From contig JANQRS010000052.1 in the NCBI GenBank assembly GCA_028284445.1, positions 62,001 to 126,000 of the forward strand: DNA of 64,000 nt, read 5' to 3'. The DNA comes from Calditrichia bacterium. Lineage in GTDB: Bacteria; Calditrichota; Calditrichia; RBG-13-44-9; J075. Shown here one piece after another: positions 37,180-45,984 of this stretch (its first letter is position 1; every line of letters starts with the position of its first letter). A model generated the notes under the pieces. That model was not told the DNA's origin, ran no database searches, and worked only from the letters and a program-made list of their open reading frames with translations. A program made the translations under genes and the position numbers.

Positions 37180-38019
37180 ATGAAAAATGATCTAATTAGA
37201 GTTGCCGTAATTGACTTATACAATAACGAGCCCAACCAGGGCATGAAGCTTATCGAAGGATTGATTCGGGATAGTGACAAGCGCTATGACAACTTGAATG
37301 TCGAATACAAGGTGTATGATACCCGCGCGAAATCGGAAATTCCCGGTATTGACTACGATATCTATGTTTCATCCGGTGGTCCGGGCAGTCCTTTTGAAGG
37401 CGAAGGCCGCGTTTGGGAAATGAAATATTTTACCCTGCTGGAGAAAATTTGGGCGCACAATCAATCCGTTGAGAATACGCCGAAACATATTTTCTTTATC
37501 TGCCATTCCTTTCAAATGATGTGCCGTTTTTTTGATTTGGGTCGGATTCAGAAACGCTACAAGCGCTCGTTTGGTGTGCATCCGGTCTTCAAGACTGAGG
37601 CGGCCGATGAAGACTGGCTTTTTGGGAAGCTCCCTAATCCATATTTCGCAGCTGATTTTCGCGAATATGAGGTGATTGATCCTTCCTGGGATCATCTCAC
37701 ATCGCTGGGAGCGACGCTGCTATCCCGCGAGCAGGAACGCATCAAGGCTGATCTTGAACGCGCGATGATGGCCATTCGCATATCCGATGAAATCGTTGGG
37801 ACGCAATTTCACCCGGAGGCGGATCCCCGAAGCATGCTCCATCATTTTAAACAACCGGAACGGAAGGAGCAGGTCGTTGCAGAATTTGGCGAGGACAAAT
37901 ACATGGAGATGATTCAACAATTGATGTCTCCGGACAATATTCTGTTGACTCGCGAAGCCATTCTCCCTAAGTTTCTTGACAGTGCAATTAACCGGCTTCG
38001 CCCCGAAATGCAAAATTGA
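37180..38019 (+). CDS. Class I glutamine amidotransferase-like protein
   Basis: 279 residues. GATase1 fold: VSSGGPGSPFEGEG loop, nucleophile Cys108 in FFICHSFQMM, and the His-Glu pair in GTQFHPEADPRS. The usual GxCxGxQ elbow reads FICHSFQ, which keeps the Cys but loses both glycines. Resembles stand-alone GMP-synthase-like amidotransferases, whose amination partner is unknown. Not TrpG or PabA. Glutaminase activity is plausible, unproven. The upstream gap 36900-37179 is A/T-rich and shows no obvious gene. Confidence 0.8.
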   Translation: MKNDLIRVAVIDLYNNEPNQGMKLIEGLIRDSDKRYDNLNVEYKVYDTRAKSEIPGIDYDIYVSSGGPGSPFEGEGRVWEMKYFTLLEKIWAHNQSVENTPKHIFFICHSFQMMCRFFDLGRIQKRYKRSFGVHPVFKTEAADEDWLFGKLPNPYFAADFREYEVIDPSWDHLTSLGATLLSREQERIKADLERAMMAIRISDEIVGTQFHPEADPRSMLHHFKQPERKEQVVAEFGEDKYMEMIQQLMSPDNILLTREAILPKFLDSAINRLRPEMQN

Positions 38020-38073
38020 CAACTGACTTTGATTGGCGCTTTCTTTAGCGTCTAAACCGAACTGACGACTGCT

Positions 38074-38733
38074 ATGAGCATACTCTTAACGCCCGAAGAA
38101 GCAAGAATTATGGCCGTGCTGGTGGAAAAGGAAGCAACCACGCCGGACCAATACCCTCTGTCATTAAACGCACTTAAGAATGGCTGTAATCAAAAATCCA
38201 ATCGTTTTCCGGTTGAAGATTATGATGAACAACTGATAAGTGATTGCCTCGTTAAGCTGCGTGCGAAAGAAATGATCCTGACGGTCTCCGGACCCGGTAG
38301 TCGCGTGCGCAAATACGAACACCGATTTCGTGAGAAGCTTTTTTTAAATGCCCGCGAGCTGGCAGCATTGACGGTGCTGATTCTGCGTGGCGCTCAAACG
38401 GTTGGCGAAATCAGGACTCGGACGGAACGCATGGTAGATTTTGAAAACCTGTCTGATGTCGAAGAGACGCTGGATGAAATGATGCGAGATGATCGCACCC
38501 CGTTGCGGCTGGTGACCCGCCTGGAGCGGATGCCGGGACAGAAGGAAAGCCGCTATGGACATCTTTTGTGCGGGCAGGAAGCCATTGTTGTGCCGGATGA
38601 AAAAGCAGTGCGTAGCGCCGGCGGTGGCAGCAGCACAAAAATTGCTGAGCTGGAAGGCCGGGTGGCGGAACTGGAAGCGAGCCTGAGCGAGTTGCGTACT
38701 GCCTTCGACACATTTCGCCAGCAATTTGAATAG
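38074..38733 (+). CDS. YceH (DUF480) family winged-helix protein
   Basis: 219 residues. Matches DUF480/YceH: LTPEEARIMAVLVEKEATTPDQYPLSLNALKNGCNQKSNR at the start (residues 4-43), HRF.EKLFLNARELAALTVLILRGAQTVGEIRTR in the middle, and a C-terminal coiled coil (IAELEGRVAELEASLSEL). The two halves are winged-helix folds. No established biochemical role; sometimes linked to cell envelope or flagellar genes. It follows the amidotransferase gene by 54 bases. Confidence 0.88.
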   Translation: MSILLTPEEARIMAVLVEKEATTPDQYPLSLNALKNGCNQKSNRFPVEDYDEQLISDCLVKLRAKEMILTVSGPGSRVRKYEHRFREKLFLNARELAALTVLILRGAQTVGEIRTRTERMVDFENLSDVEETLDEMMRDDRTPLRLVTRLERMPGQKESRYGHLLCGQEAIVVPDEKAVRSAGGGSSTKIAELEGRVAELEASLSELRTAFDTFRQQFE

Positions 38734-38752
38734 AATCACCGCGGACACACCT

Positions 38753-39211
38753 ATGAATCAGGTCAAAATCATTGCAATTGCAGCGGTTGTTCTAATGACT
38801 GCTTACATCGGCTATTATTTCCTGACGCAAGGTCTCGGCGAAAAGCCTACGGACGAATTGTCAGGAATTATTTTGGATCCACCACCGGACTTTTATATTA
38901 TAGATCAGCGAGCAGACGACGTGCGTCTGGCATTTTCTACCGCACTCGATGAACTGCTTCGCTTGCAACGGCGCTCCCCGGAACGTGACAAGATTGGGAT
39001 TCGATATGTCTCAAAAGATGGGGGAGAGGCACATCTGTTATTGGACAGTAAAGCACAAAATTTGGAATTGGTAGAGCGCAAAGCCGCGGGAACCGCTGTG
39101 AAATCAGTTTGGGTCGGTGGTTTGGAACGGCGTCTGGCCTATTTCCGTCAAAGCGGAAATCTGGAGCCGCCGGGGCTTTCAAGTGTGCAACGGCAAAACT
39201 TGTATCATTAG
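38753..39211 (+). CDS. Small membrane-anchored hypothetical protein
   Basis: 152 residues from the ATG at 38753; a TTG at 38726 would overlap yceH by eight bases. One N-terminal membrane helix (residues 4-22) and a soluble part with LRLQRRSPERDKIGIRYVSKDGGEAHLLLDSKAQNLE. No family recognised. Lies between yceH and the M48 protease gene and may be co-transcribed with them. Confidence 0.6.
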   Translation: MNQVKIIAIAAVVLMTAYIGYYFLTQGLGEKPTDELSGIILDPPPDFYIIDQRADDVRLAFSTALDELLRLQRRSPERDKIGIRYVSKDGGEAHLLLDSKAQNLELVERKAAGTAVKSVWVGGLERRLAYFRQSGNLEPPGLSSVQRQNLYH

Positions 39212-39276
39212 TATATACGGTTGTAAGGGTGTATCCGAATAACTATTGAAAGTACCATTTTGAACAGGGAACACTT

Positions 39277-40734
39277 ATGCAAAATCGCGTAATGAGGGGA
39301 TGGATCGGACTAATTTTGCTATCGATGGCAGTATGGGCAATTGCATGTGCTGTCAATCCGGTGTCCGGCAAGCGGGAATTTATGCTGCTTTCCGAATCAC
39401 AGGAAATCCAGCTTGGTAACCAATCTGATCCGTCGATTGTTGGCATGTATGGCTTGTATCAGGACGCAAAACTGCAGCAGTTTATTGAGACCAAGGGCAA
39501 GGCGATGGCAAAAATCTCGCACCGGCCCAATCTGAATTATCAATTCCGCTTATTGGATTCTCCGGTAATCAATGCATTTGCAGTGCCGGGTGGCTATGTC
39601 TACTTTACTCGCGGCATCATGGCTCATCTTAATAATGAAGCAGAGTTCGCCGGCGTACTTGGACATGAAATCGGCCATATTACTGCGCGCCATTCGGCCA
39701 AGCAGTATAGCAAGTCGCAACTTGCCTCGGTTGGACTGGGGCTTGGCGCTATCTTTAGTGAAAATGTCGCCCGCTTTGCCGGTTTAGCTCAAACAGGCAT
39801 TGGCCTCCTTTTTCTCAAATATGGCCGCGATGCTGAACGGGAATCGGATCGTCTTGGCGTAGAATACTCCACGAGAATCGGCTACGATGCCCGTGAGATG
39901 GCAAATTTCTTTGGAACGCTGGATCGTATGACTGCACCTGAAGAAGGTGGCGCCGGTCGGCCGCCGAGCTGGATGTCGACGCATCCCAATCCCGCTGATC
40001 GCGTTGTCTCCGTTACCAACCTGGCCAACGAATGGCGAGGCAAGGTTAGCAACAGCAATCTTAAGGTTAACCGCGATCCATTCCTGCAAATGCTGGAAGG
40101 ATTGGTCTATGGTGAGGATCCGCAGCAAGGGTACGTAGACGGCAATGTTTTCTATCATCCCGGACTAAAATTCCAGTTCCCGCTGCCGAGCGGCTGGCAA
40201 TTTGCAAATACACCCTCGCAAGTCCAGATGGCCAATAAAGATGGCAGTGCGGCAATCGTTTTTACCCTTGGTGAAGGCGCCAGTCCGATTGATGCCGGAA
40301 ACAAATTCATTCAGCAGTCTCAGGCCAAGGTTGTTGAGCGCAATACGATTAAGGTAAATGGACTGGATGCGCAACGCATGGTCAGTGACGTAACAACCGA
40401 GCAAGGCGTCCTTGGCGTCCTGTCTTACTTCATCAAATATGGTCAGAACATCTTTGTCTTTCATGGGTATTCGGCCAAAGCGCAACTTTCCGGCCTTTCC
40501 GGAATTTTCGAAGGGACGATGAGAGGCTTCAAATCTCTCTCGGATCCGGCAAGAATCAATGTCAAGCCTGATCGTATTCGTATCAAGAAAGTGCCGCGGA
40601 CCGGCACGTTGCAGAGTGCTTTGACGGCGCTTAAAATTCCGGCTGCAAAGCACAAGGAGCATTCCTTTATCAACGGCATGCAGTTAAATGATAACGTGCG
40701 CGCTAATTCGCTGATTAAGACAATCGGCAAATAG
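39277..40734 (+). CDS. M48-family metalloprotease lipoprotein (BepA/Loi-like)
   Basis: 485 residues with a lipoprotein signal peptide (Cys24 in AIACAV). Zinc protease motif GHEIGH with His130, Glu131 and His134; third ligand in DAERESDRLGVEY. NAFAVPGGYVYFTRGIMAHLNNEAEFAGVLGHE is the M48 signature. The C-terminal 200 residues form an extra domain (GNVFYHPGLKFQFPLPSGW, and a YFIKYGQNIFVFHG stretch). BepA-type enzymes clear misfolded outer-membrane proteins, so it fits with the BAM component at the left of the window. A strong terminator follows at 40750. Confidence 0.92.
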   Translation: MQNRVMRGWIGLILLSMAVWAIACAVNPVSGKREFMLLSESQEIQLGNQSDPSIVGMYGLYQDAKLQQFIETKGKAMAKISHRPNLNYQFRLLDSPVINAFAVPGGYVYFTRGIMAHLNNEAEFAGVLGHEIGHITARHSAKQYSKSQLASVGLGLGAIFSENVARFAGLAQTGIGLLFLKYGRDAERESDRLGVEYSTRIGYDAREMANFFGTLDRMTAPEEGGAGRPPSWMSTHPNPADRVVSVTNLANEWRGKVSNSNLKVNRDPFLQMLEGLVYGEDPQQGYVDGNVFYHPGLKFQFPLPSGWQFANTPSQVQMANKDGSAAIVFTLGEGASPIDAGNKFIQQSQAKVVERNTIKVNGLDAQRMVSDVTTEQGVLGVLSYFIKYGQNIFVFHGYSAKAQLSGLSGIFEGTMRGFKSLSDPARINVKPDRIRIKKVPRTGTLQSALTALKIPAAKHKEHSFINGMQLNDNVRANSLIKTIGK

Positions 40735-40749
40735 GTAATCCACCTTTTG

Positions 40750-40785
40750 TGAAGGGGCTGGCAATTTGCCGGCCCCTTTTGTTTT
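40750..40785 (+). terminator. Rho-independent terminator after the M48 protease gene
   Basis: AAGGGGCTGGCAA pairs with TTGCCGGCCCCTT (one T-G wobble) over a short loop, followed by TTTTGTTTT. Thirteen base pairs, 16 bases after the stop. A textbook terminator. Confidence 0.9.
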
Positions 40786-40905
40786 ATCCATCTCAAATCG
40801 CGTTTCCCTTCTTCAAGATTTTAGCAAAGCCGTCGATCCTATTGAAACGCCCGAGCACGAATATCGGGTCAGGGAAGACATATCAAGAGGCATTGAGGGC
40901 TGAAA

Positions 40906-41979
40906 ATGACCGCTAGACCGACCGTATATATTTTCCACACCAATACTGCTGCGCTGCGCATCTTGCAACGGCATATACGCCGGCACGACTTTCTCTGCAA
41001 AGGGTTTATTGGATTCGATGAACTTTACGAGATTCCGGCCGGTCGTGAGGCGCTTCGATGTAGCCTGGTGGCCGCAGATGAGTCCGCTCTGTCCGGAATG
41101 GCCGGGCAGCGCCTGAAAGCTTTTCTCGCCAAACGCCGGGATTTGCCGACTGCATTCCTGAGTAGTCCAATGTCATATGAATTGACCAGGCAACATTTTG
41201 GAAATATTGCCACGGTATTGCCGCCGGGAACAACCGTCCCCAAAATCATCGAGGTTGTTTACAAATTGATGGTAAGCGGGGAAATGATTAGCGGCAGCGA
41301 TGACAGTAGCTTGCAGTTCCGCGCAGCGGATGCCGGGGTCCAGTTGATTGACGTTCTGGAGTTTGTACGTGGCGAATGCCTGACTGGTTCACTCCGTGTT
41401 TACGGTGGCACGGACAGCGGAACGATATTGCTGATGAAGGGCAAGGTAGAGCGTGCCAGTTTTAGGGATCTCTCCGGAAATGATGCCATAGCGGCGATGA
41501 CGGCTTTGCAAAATCCTGAGATTCGCATTCATCAAAAGACGCTGCGCATGCACGATGTAAAACGCTACAGCACTGTGGGCCTGGACGGTGAACGACCGTC
41601 GCCAAAGGATCTCCTCGGCGACATCTTTTATTTCATGCATCGCTTCCTGGAAACGAAGCATCCGGTGGAAAAAATCGAAGGAGTTTGCCAGAAAGTAGTG
41701 GCTGAGCTAACGGAAAAGCGCTTCGACAATGTTTCTGTCATTTACTCGATGTATTGTCAGGAAAAGCTGCTGGTATTGGGAAATATTGAATCTCATCACC
41801 ACGCAGATTTTTTCCGCTTCTATCGTACAGTTTTTCATCATTTGGAAGGCGACGAAGACGGCCATAAGTTTGCAGATTTCCTGAATTCGCTGGAGGAAAT
41901 CGCACCATACATGGAAAACCTGACACCATTTTCAAGCTACCTACGCGGCCGGTCACCTGATATCGCCGTGGCAAGTTAG
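40906..41979 (+). CDS. Pseudo-receiver plus PATAN (DUF4388) protein
   Basis: 357 residues. The first 120 resemble a receiver fold but lack the N-terminal acidic pair (VYIFHTNTA) and the conserved C-terminal Lys (TVLPPGTTV), so phosphorylation is unlikely. A PATAN/DUF4388-like domain follows at about 140-220 (VQLIDVLEFVRGECLTGSLRV, GTILLMKGKVERASF, SGNDAIAAMTAL). The last 130 residues (RPSPKDLLGDIFYFMHRFLE...) are helical and unassigned. Probably a signalling adaptor. It lies upstream of the FMN riboswitch but is not obviously related to riboflavin synthesis. Confidence 0.7.
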   Translation: MTARPTVYIFHTNTAALRILQRHIRRHDFLCKGFIGFDELYEIPAGREALRCSLVAADESALSGMAGQRLKAFLAKRRDLPTAFLSSPMSYELTRQHFGNIATVLPPGTTVPKIIEVVYKLMVSGEMISGSDDSSLQFRAADAGVQLIDVLEFVRGECLTGSLRVYGGTDSGTILLMKGKVERASFRDLSGNDAIAAMTALQNPEIRIHQKTLRMHDVKRYSTVGLDGERPSPKDLLGDIFYFMHRFLETKHPVEKIEGVCQKVVAELTEKRFDNVSVIYSMYCQEKLLVLGNIESHHHADFFRFYRTVFHHLEGDEDGHKFADFLNSLEEIAPYMENLTPFSSYLRGRSPDIAVAS

Positions 41980-42069
41980 AGGATCTGCAGCCGTTTTGGA
42001 TGATGGCGACAGGTCTTAAATTAAGAATGCCCTTGTTTCCTGTGAAGCAGAGGCATATTATTAGAAATA

Positions 42070-42200
42070 ATCTTCGGGGCATGGTGACCCTCATGCGAGG
42101 GAATTCCTGACCGGCGGTAAAAGTCCGCGACTCTGCCAGCAGGCAGACTGAACCGGTGTAATTCCGGTACCGACGGTATAGTCCGGATGGGAGAAGATTA
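42070..42200 (+). promoter_or_regulatory. FMN riboswitch (RFN element)
   Basis: The RFN consensus is clear: ATCTTCGGGGCA at 42070, GAATTCCTGACCGGCGGTAA, AGTCCGCGA, GATTGAACCGG-like middle stem and GGTACCGACGGTATAGTCCG, closing with GGATGGGAGAAGAT at 42185-42198. It binds FMN and controls the ribDEBAH operon that starts 143 bases later. A further hairpin (42207-42256) between aptamer and ribD is described separately. The 363 bases from 41980 to 42342 hold no gene. Confidence 0.96.
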
Positions 42201-42206
42201 TCTTAT

Positions 42207-42256
42207 GCGCGCATGTCGTGTTTGTGCTGTTTTTCACAAAATCGACGTGCACGCGC
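42207..42256 (+). promoter_or_regulatory. Hairpin behind the FMN aptamer (expression-platform candidate)
   Basis: GCGCG (42207-42211) pairs with CGCGC (42252-42256), CATGTCG (42212-42218) with CGACGTG (42243-42249, one wobble), and TTTGTG (42221-42226) with CACAAA (42235-42240). No T-run follows, so it is not a standard terminator, and the ribD Shine-Dalgarno (42331-42335) lies outside it. Its place suggests a regulatory role, but the mechanism is unclear. Confidence 0.45.
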
Positions 42257-42342
42257 CTTCCTGTATTGTCCCCGAAGCAATGCTAAATTGGCGTTAAGTA
42301 GCTATCAGCTACACTTTGCCATTGTTGCGAAAGGGCACCTGT

Positions 42343-43509
42343 TTGTCTCACGAAATATTCATGCAGCGCGCACTTGAAATCGCCCGCGAGGGGATTGGGT
42401 TTACCTCGCCTAATCCGATGGTTGGAGCCGTTATTGTGAAGGATGGCCGCATCATCGGTGAAGGGTTTCATCCCGCTTACGGTCGCGAACATGCCGAGGT
42501 GATGGCCATTGAAAATGCCACTGAAGATCCGCGCGGCAGCATCATGTATTGCACTCTGGAACCCTGCAGCCCGGCGATACCGGGGAAGAAAACACCTCCC
42601 TGCTCAAATCGCCTGATAGCCGAGGGAATCGGCAGCTTATATATCGCCACCCTTGATCCCAACCCTTATGTGGCCGGCAGCGGTGCCGAGCAACTGCGTG
42701 AAGCCGGTATTCCTGTTTATGTCGGATGCCAGGCGGAAGCCGCGACTCGCTTGAACGAAGCTTACTTCAAATTTATTCGCAGCGGCGAGCCCTTTGTGCA
42801 TATCAAGATGGCAATGACCCTTGACGGCAGAATCGCCACCCATTCCGGACATTCAAAATGGATATCGGACATCGACGCCAGGCGTGGGGTGCATGCACTT
42901 CGCAGTGAATATGATGCCGTCATGACGGGCGTCGGAACGGTGCTGGCAGATGATCCTCGCTTCACCGTGCGCCACGTCCCGGGACGTCAGCCATGGCGGA
43001 TCGTTCTTGATCGTGCCATCATGACTCCAATGGATAGCCAGATTCTTTCGGACGAACATGTTGCCAAAACCATGATCTTTAGCGGTCCCGGTAATGATGC
43101 TATTAGAGAGAAGATGATTGTAGAACGTGGTGCAGAGGTCATTCGCGTTGACCTCGACGACGCCGGAAAGCTAAATCTCAGCCAGGTGTTTCAAATACTG
43201 GCGGAACGGCGAATCGCTTCCGTGTTGGTTGAGGCCGGATCGCGCCTCGTTACCAGCCTTGTACGCGAGGGGCATTTTGATAAGGTGTCGGCCTATATCG
43301 CCCCGATGATTGCCGGCAGCGGTATTGAGGCGGTCGGCAATTTGGGCACCGATTCTATGAAAGACGCCTTGCGGCTCCAGGCGGTGAAATATCAGCAAAT
43401 TAACGACCAGATCCTGGTGGAAGGATATCGGGATCTCCAACATATATATGGAATGTTATCGGAGAATGTGCAATGTTCACAGGAATTATTGAAGAGCTTG
43501 GCGAAGTAA
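42343..43509 (+). CDS. ribD: Bifunctional riboflavin deaminase/reductase
   Basis: 388 residues. The TTG at 42343 has AAGGG at 42331-42335 with seven-base spacing and gives MSHEIFMQRALEIAREG, the usual RibD start; ATG at 42361 is a fallback. The deaminase domain has HAEV (zinc His), PCxx-type ligands in CTLEPCSPAIPGKKTPPC (a slightly longer loop than usual) and the SPNPMVGAVIV signature. The reductase domain has HIKMAMTLDGRIAT, GVGTVLADDPRF and LVEAGSRL. Catalyses steps 2-3 of the pathway from GTP. Its 3' end overlaps ribE by 37 bases. Confidence 0.95.
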   Translation: MSHEIFMQRALEIAREGIGFTSPNPMVGAVIVKDGRIIGEGFHPAYGREHAEVMAIENATEDPRGSIMYCTLEPCSPAIPGKKTPPCSNRLIAEGIGSLYIATLDPNPYVAGSGAEQLREAGIPVYVGCQAEAATRLNEAYFKFIRSGEPFVHIKMAMTLDGRIATHSGHSKWISDIDARRGVHALRSEYDAVMTGVGTVLADDPRFTVRHVPGRQPWRIVLDRAIMTPMDSQILSDEHVAKTMIFSGPGNDAIREKMIVERGAEVIRVDLDDAGKLNLSQVFQILAERRIASVLVEAGSRLVTSLVREGHFDKVSAYIAPMIAGSGIEAVGNLGTDSMKDALRLQAVKYQQINDQILVEGYRDLQHIYGMLSENVQCSQELLKSLAK

Positions 43510-44096
43510 AAACGCTGGAAAAGATGGCAGATGGAATCCGCTTCAGGATTGCTGCCAAAGTAGTGTTGGACGATATGAATATTGGAGACTCCATTGCCGT
43601 AAATGGTGTCTGTTTGACTGCAACTGAAATAGATGACTTCACTTTTGTCGCTGAAGCTGTTGGCGAAACCCTGGAAAAGACCAGCATCGGACATCTTGCT
43701 GTCGGCGGTCGGGTAAATCTTGAGCGGCCGATGCGCGTCGGGGATCGTTTTGGGGGGCATTTTGTCCAGGGGCATGTAAATGCCACCGGCAAAGTTGTAA
43801 CCTGGGAACCGAGGGCTGAAAACTGGCTGCTGGAAGTCGCAGTACCGGATGAGTTGATGCGCTACGTGGTGCCTGAAGGATCAATCACCATCGAAGGCAT
43901 AAGCCTGACGGTCGCCGCGATTAGAGACAACGTCGTGGGCATCAATATTATCCCTCATACTGCACAGGTCACCAACCTGCAGTTCAAAAATCCCGGAAGC
44001 CTTGTGAACATCGAAATTGATATGATGGCTCGTTACTTAGAGAAGATACTGGCCAATAATGGTCACTATCTTGTTAACCATGGAGAAACACAATGA
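43473..44096 (+). CDS. ribE: Riboflavin synthase alpha chain
   Basis: 207 residues with the canonical start MFTGIIEELGEV, which confirms the 37-base overlap with ribD. Two duplicated lumazine-binding barrels (residues about 1-97 and 98-195) with GDSIAVNGVCLTAT and GSITIEGISLTV. Dismutates two 6,7-dimethyl-8-ribityllumazine molecules to riboflavin. The stop overlaps the ribBA start by four bases (ATGA). Confidence 0.96.
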   Translation: MFTGIIEELGEVKTLEKMADGIRFRIAAKVVLDDMNIGDSIAVNGVCLTATEIDDFTFVAEAVGETLEKTSIGHLAVGGRVNLERPMRVGDRFGGHFVQGHVNATGKVVTWEPRAENWLLEVAVPDELMRYVVPEGSITIEGISLTVAAIRDNVVGINIIPHTAQVTNLQFKNPGSLVNIEIDMMARYLEKILANNGHYLVNHGETQ

Positions 44097-45337
44097 CCAG
44101 CACCACTAATAACGTGCAGCAGAAAGACGTTTTTATAAGCGCAGAAGAGGCCATCGCTGCATTTGCCGCTGGCGAAATGCTGATATTGACTGATGATGAA
44201 GACCGTGAAAATGAAGGCGATTTCGTAATGGCCGCTGAGTTTGTCGATCCAGCCGCGGTCAATTTCATGGCGCTACACGGTCGCGGTCTGGTTTGTATCT
44301 CGATCACCCGGGAGCGCGCGCGCCAACTGCAATTGCCTGCCATGGTTGATCAGAACACAGGTTTGCTCGGGACACCCTTCACGGTTAGCGTTGACGCCGT
44401 AAAGAATACAACCACTGGTATTTCAGCTGCGGATCGCTACGAAACTATTGCGACCATGATTAATGACGACAGTGAGCCGCATGATCTGGCAAGACCGGGA
44501 CACCTTTTTCCGTTGGTGGCGAATCCAGCCGGGGTTTTGGTGCGTCCGGGACATACAGAAGCGGTGGTCGATCTGGCCAAAGCTGGCGGACTCTATCCGG
44601 CCGGCGTGCTTTGCGAAATCCTCAATGAGGACGGGACAATGGCGCGTCTGCCTCAGTTGATCAAGATAGCAGAGCGCTTCGATTTGAAAATCGCCAGCGT
44701 TGCAGATATCGTGGATTATCGCCGCCGCACTGAGCAGATTGCCCGCAGGGTGACTGATGTGGCTTTGCCGAACACCAAAGGTGACTTCCAGCTTCATTTG
44801 TATGAAAATCGCTACGACGAGAATGAACATCATATCGCCATGGTAAAAGGTGATGTGGCCAAGGGCGAATTGGTCACAGTTCGGGTGCATTCTGAATGCC
44901 TGACCGGTGATGTGTTTGGCTCTCATCGCTGTGATTGCGGATTGCAGTTGGACATGGCCATGGATCAGATTGCCGCAGAAGGATGCGGCGTGATCGTGTA
45001 TATGCGGCAGGAAGGACGCGGTATTGGCCTCGCGAACAAAATCAAAGCCTATCGCTTGCAGGAAGAAGGAAAGGATACGGTGGAAGCAAACGAGGCGCTG
45101 GGTTTTGCCGCTGATTCGCGTGAATACTGGTTCGCCGCGCAAATGCTGAAAGATTTGGGTGTGCAAAACATTCGTCTGTTAACCAACAATCCGCTCAAGG
45201 TCTCCGGGTTGCAGCAATATGGCATCAACGTTGTGGAGCGGGTGGCGTTGCAGGTGTCCTCGAACCCGGAAAACGAAAAGTATTTGCGCACCAAGAAGGA
45301 AAAAATGGGACATATTTTGCCGGCGAAAGCAGGCTGA
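44093..45337 (+). CDS. ribBA: Bifunctional DHBP synthase / GTP cyclohydrolase II
   Basis: 414 residues. The N-terminal domain makes 3,4-dihydroxy-2-butanone-4-phosphate: DDEDRENEGDFVMAAEFV, RPGHLFPLVA and GHTEAVVDLAKAGG are present. The C-terminal cyclohydrolase II domain has the zinc cluster GSHRCDCGLQL and the GEGRGIG-like RQEGRGIGLANKI segment, TNNPLKVSGLQ. Both catalytic halves look intact, so it supplies both branches of the riboflavin pathway. Confidence 0.96.
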   Translation: MTSTTNNVQQKDVFISAEEAIAAFAAGEMLILTDDEDRENEGDFVMAAEFVDPAAVNFMALHGRGLVCISITRERARQLQLPAMVDQNTGLLGTPFTVSVDAVKNTTTGISAADRYETIATMINDDSEPHDLARPGHLFPLVANPAGVLVRPGHTEAVVDLAKAGGLYPAGVLCEILNEDGTMARLPQLIKIAERFDLKIASVADIVDYRRRTEQIARRVTDVALPNTKGDFQLHLYENRYDENEHHIAMVKGDVAKGELVTVRVHSECLTGDVFGSHRCDCGLQLDMAMDQIAAEGCGVIVYMRQEGRGIGLANKIKAYRLQEEGKDTVEANEALGFAADSREYWFAAQMLKDLGVQNIRLLTNNPLKVSGLQQYGINVVERVALQVSSNPENEKYLRTKKEKMGHILPAKAG

Positions 45338-45403
45338 GTTACTTGATAAATCACTTTTATTGAAAATTGAACAGTGTTAACATTACGTCGAACAGGAAGT
45401 AAG

Positions 45404-45883
45404 ATGATAAAGGAATTTGATGGTGCTTTGAACGCGGCGTCTATGAACGTCGCAATTGTTGTTGGACGCTTTAACGATTTTATTTGTAAAAGCCTGCTGG
45501 ATGGCGCAGTTGATTGCCTGAAGCGCAATGGGGCAGATGAAAATGCCATTTCCGTTTATTGGGTGCCTGGTGCATTCGAAATTCCCCTGGCAGCTCAACA
45601 AGCGGCCAACGACCCCAAAATTGACGCCGTGATTTGTCTGGGCGCTGTAATTCGTGGTTCCACACCGCATTTCGATTATGTTTGCAGCGCTGCAACCAGC
45701 GGCATCTCCCGGATTACGCTTGAAACCCAAAAACCGGTGATTTTCGGTATCCTCACAACGGATACCATAGAACAAGCTATTGAGAGAGCTGGAACAAAGG
45801 CCGGTAACAAGGGATGGGAAGCGTCTATGGCTGCCATTGAGATGGTAAATTTGTTGCAGGCAATGGAACAAAGTCGCGCTTAA
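45404..45883 (+). CDS. ribH: 6,7-dimethyl-8-ribityllumazine synthase
   Basis: 159 residues from the ATG at 45404 (AGGAAG upstream). Landmarks: VVGRFNDFICKSLLDGA, YWVPGAFEIPLAA, CLGAVIRGSTPHFDYVCSA and FGILTTDTIEQAIERAGTKAGNKGWEAS. It condenses the DHBP and pyrimidine branches and assembles into icosahedral shells. The last gene of the rib operon; the next gene starts after 101 bases. Confidence 0.97.
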   Translation: MIKEFDGALNAASMNVAIVVGRFNDFICKSLLDGAVDCLKRNGADENAISVYWVPGAFEIPLAAQQAANDPKIDAVICLGAVIRGSTPHFDYVCSAATSGISRITLETQKPVIFGILTTDTIEQAIERAGTKAGNKGWEASMAAIEMVNLLQAMEQSRA

Positions 45884-45984
45884 GCGTTAGATATAAGTGA
45901 ATGGTTCGGGCATCATAAACGGTCAAAGAACGACCATCTTAGCTAGGTAAGTTCTGGAAGAGGAAAAGATACTTGAGGACAATG

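Noticed and set aside
44423..45166. 247-codon minus-strand open frame opposite ribBA
   Set aside because: ribBA is intact and conserved on the plus strand; the antisense frame has no family.
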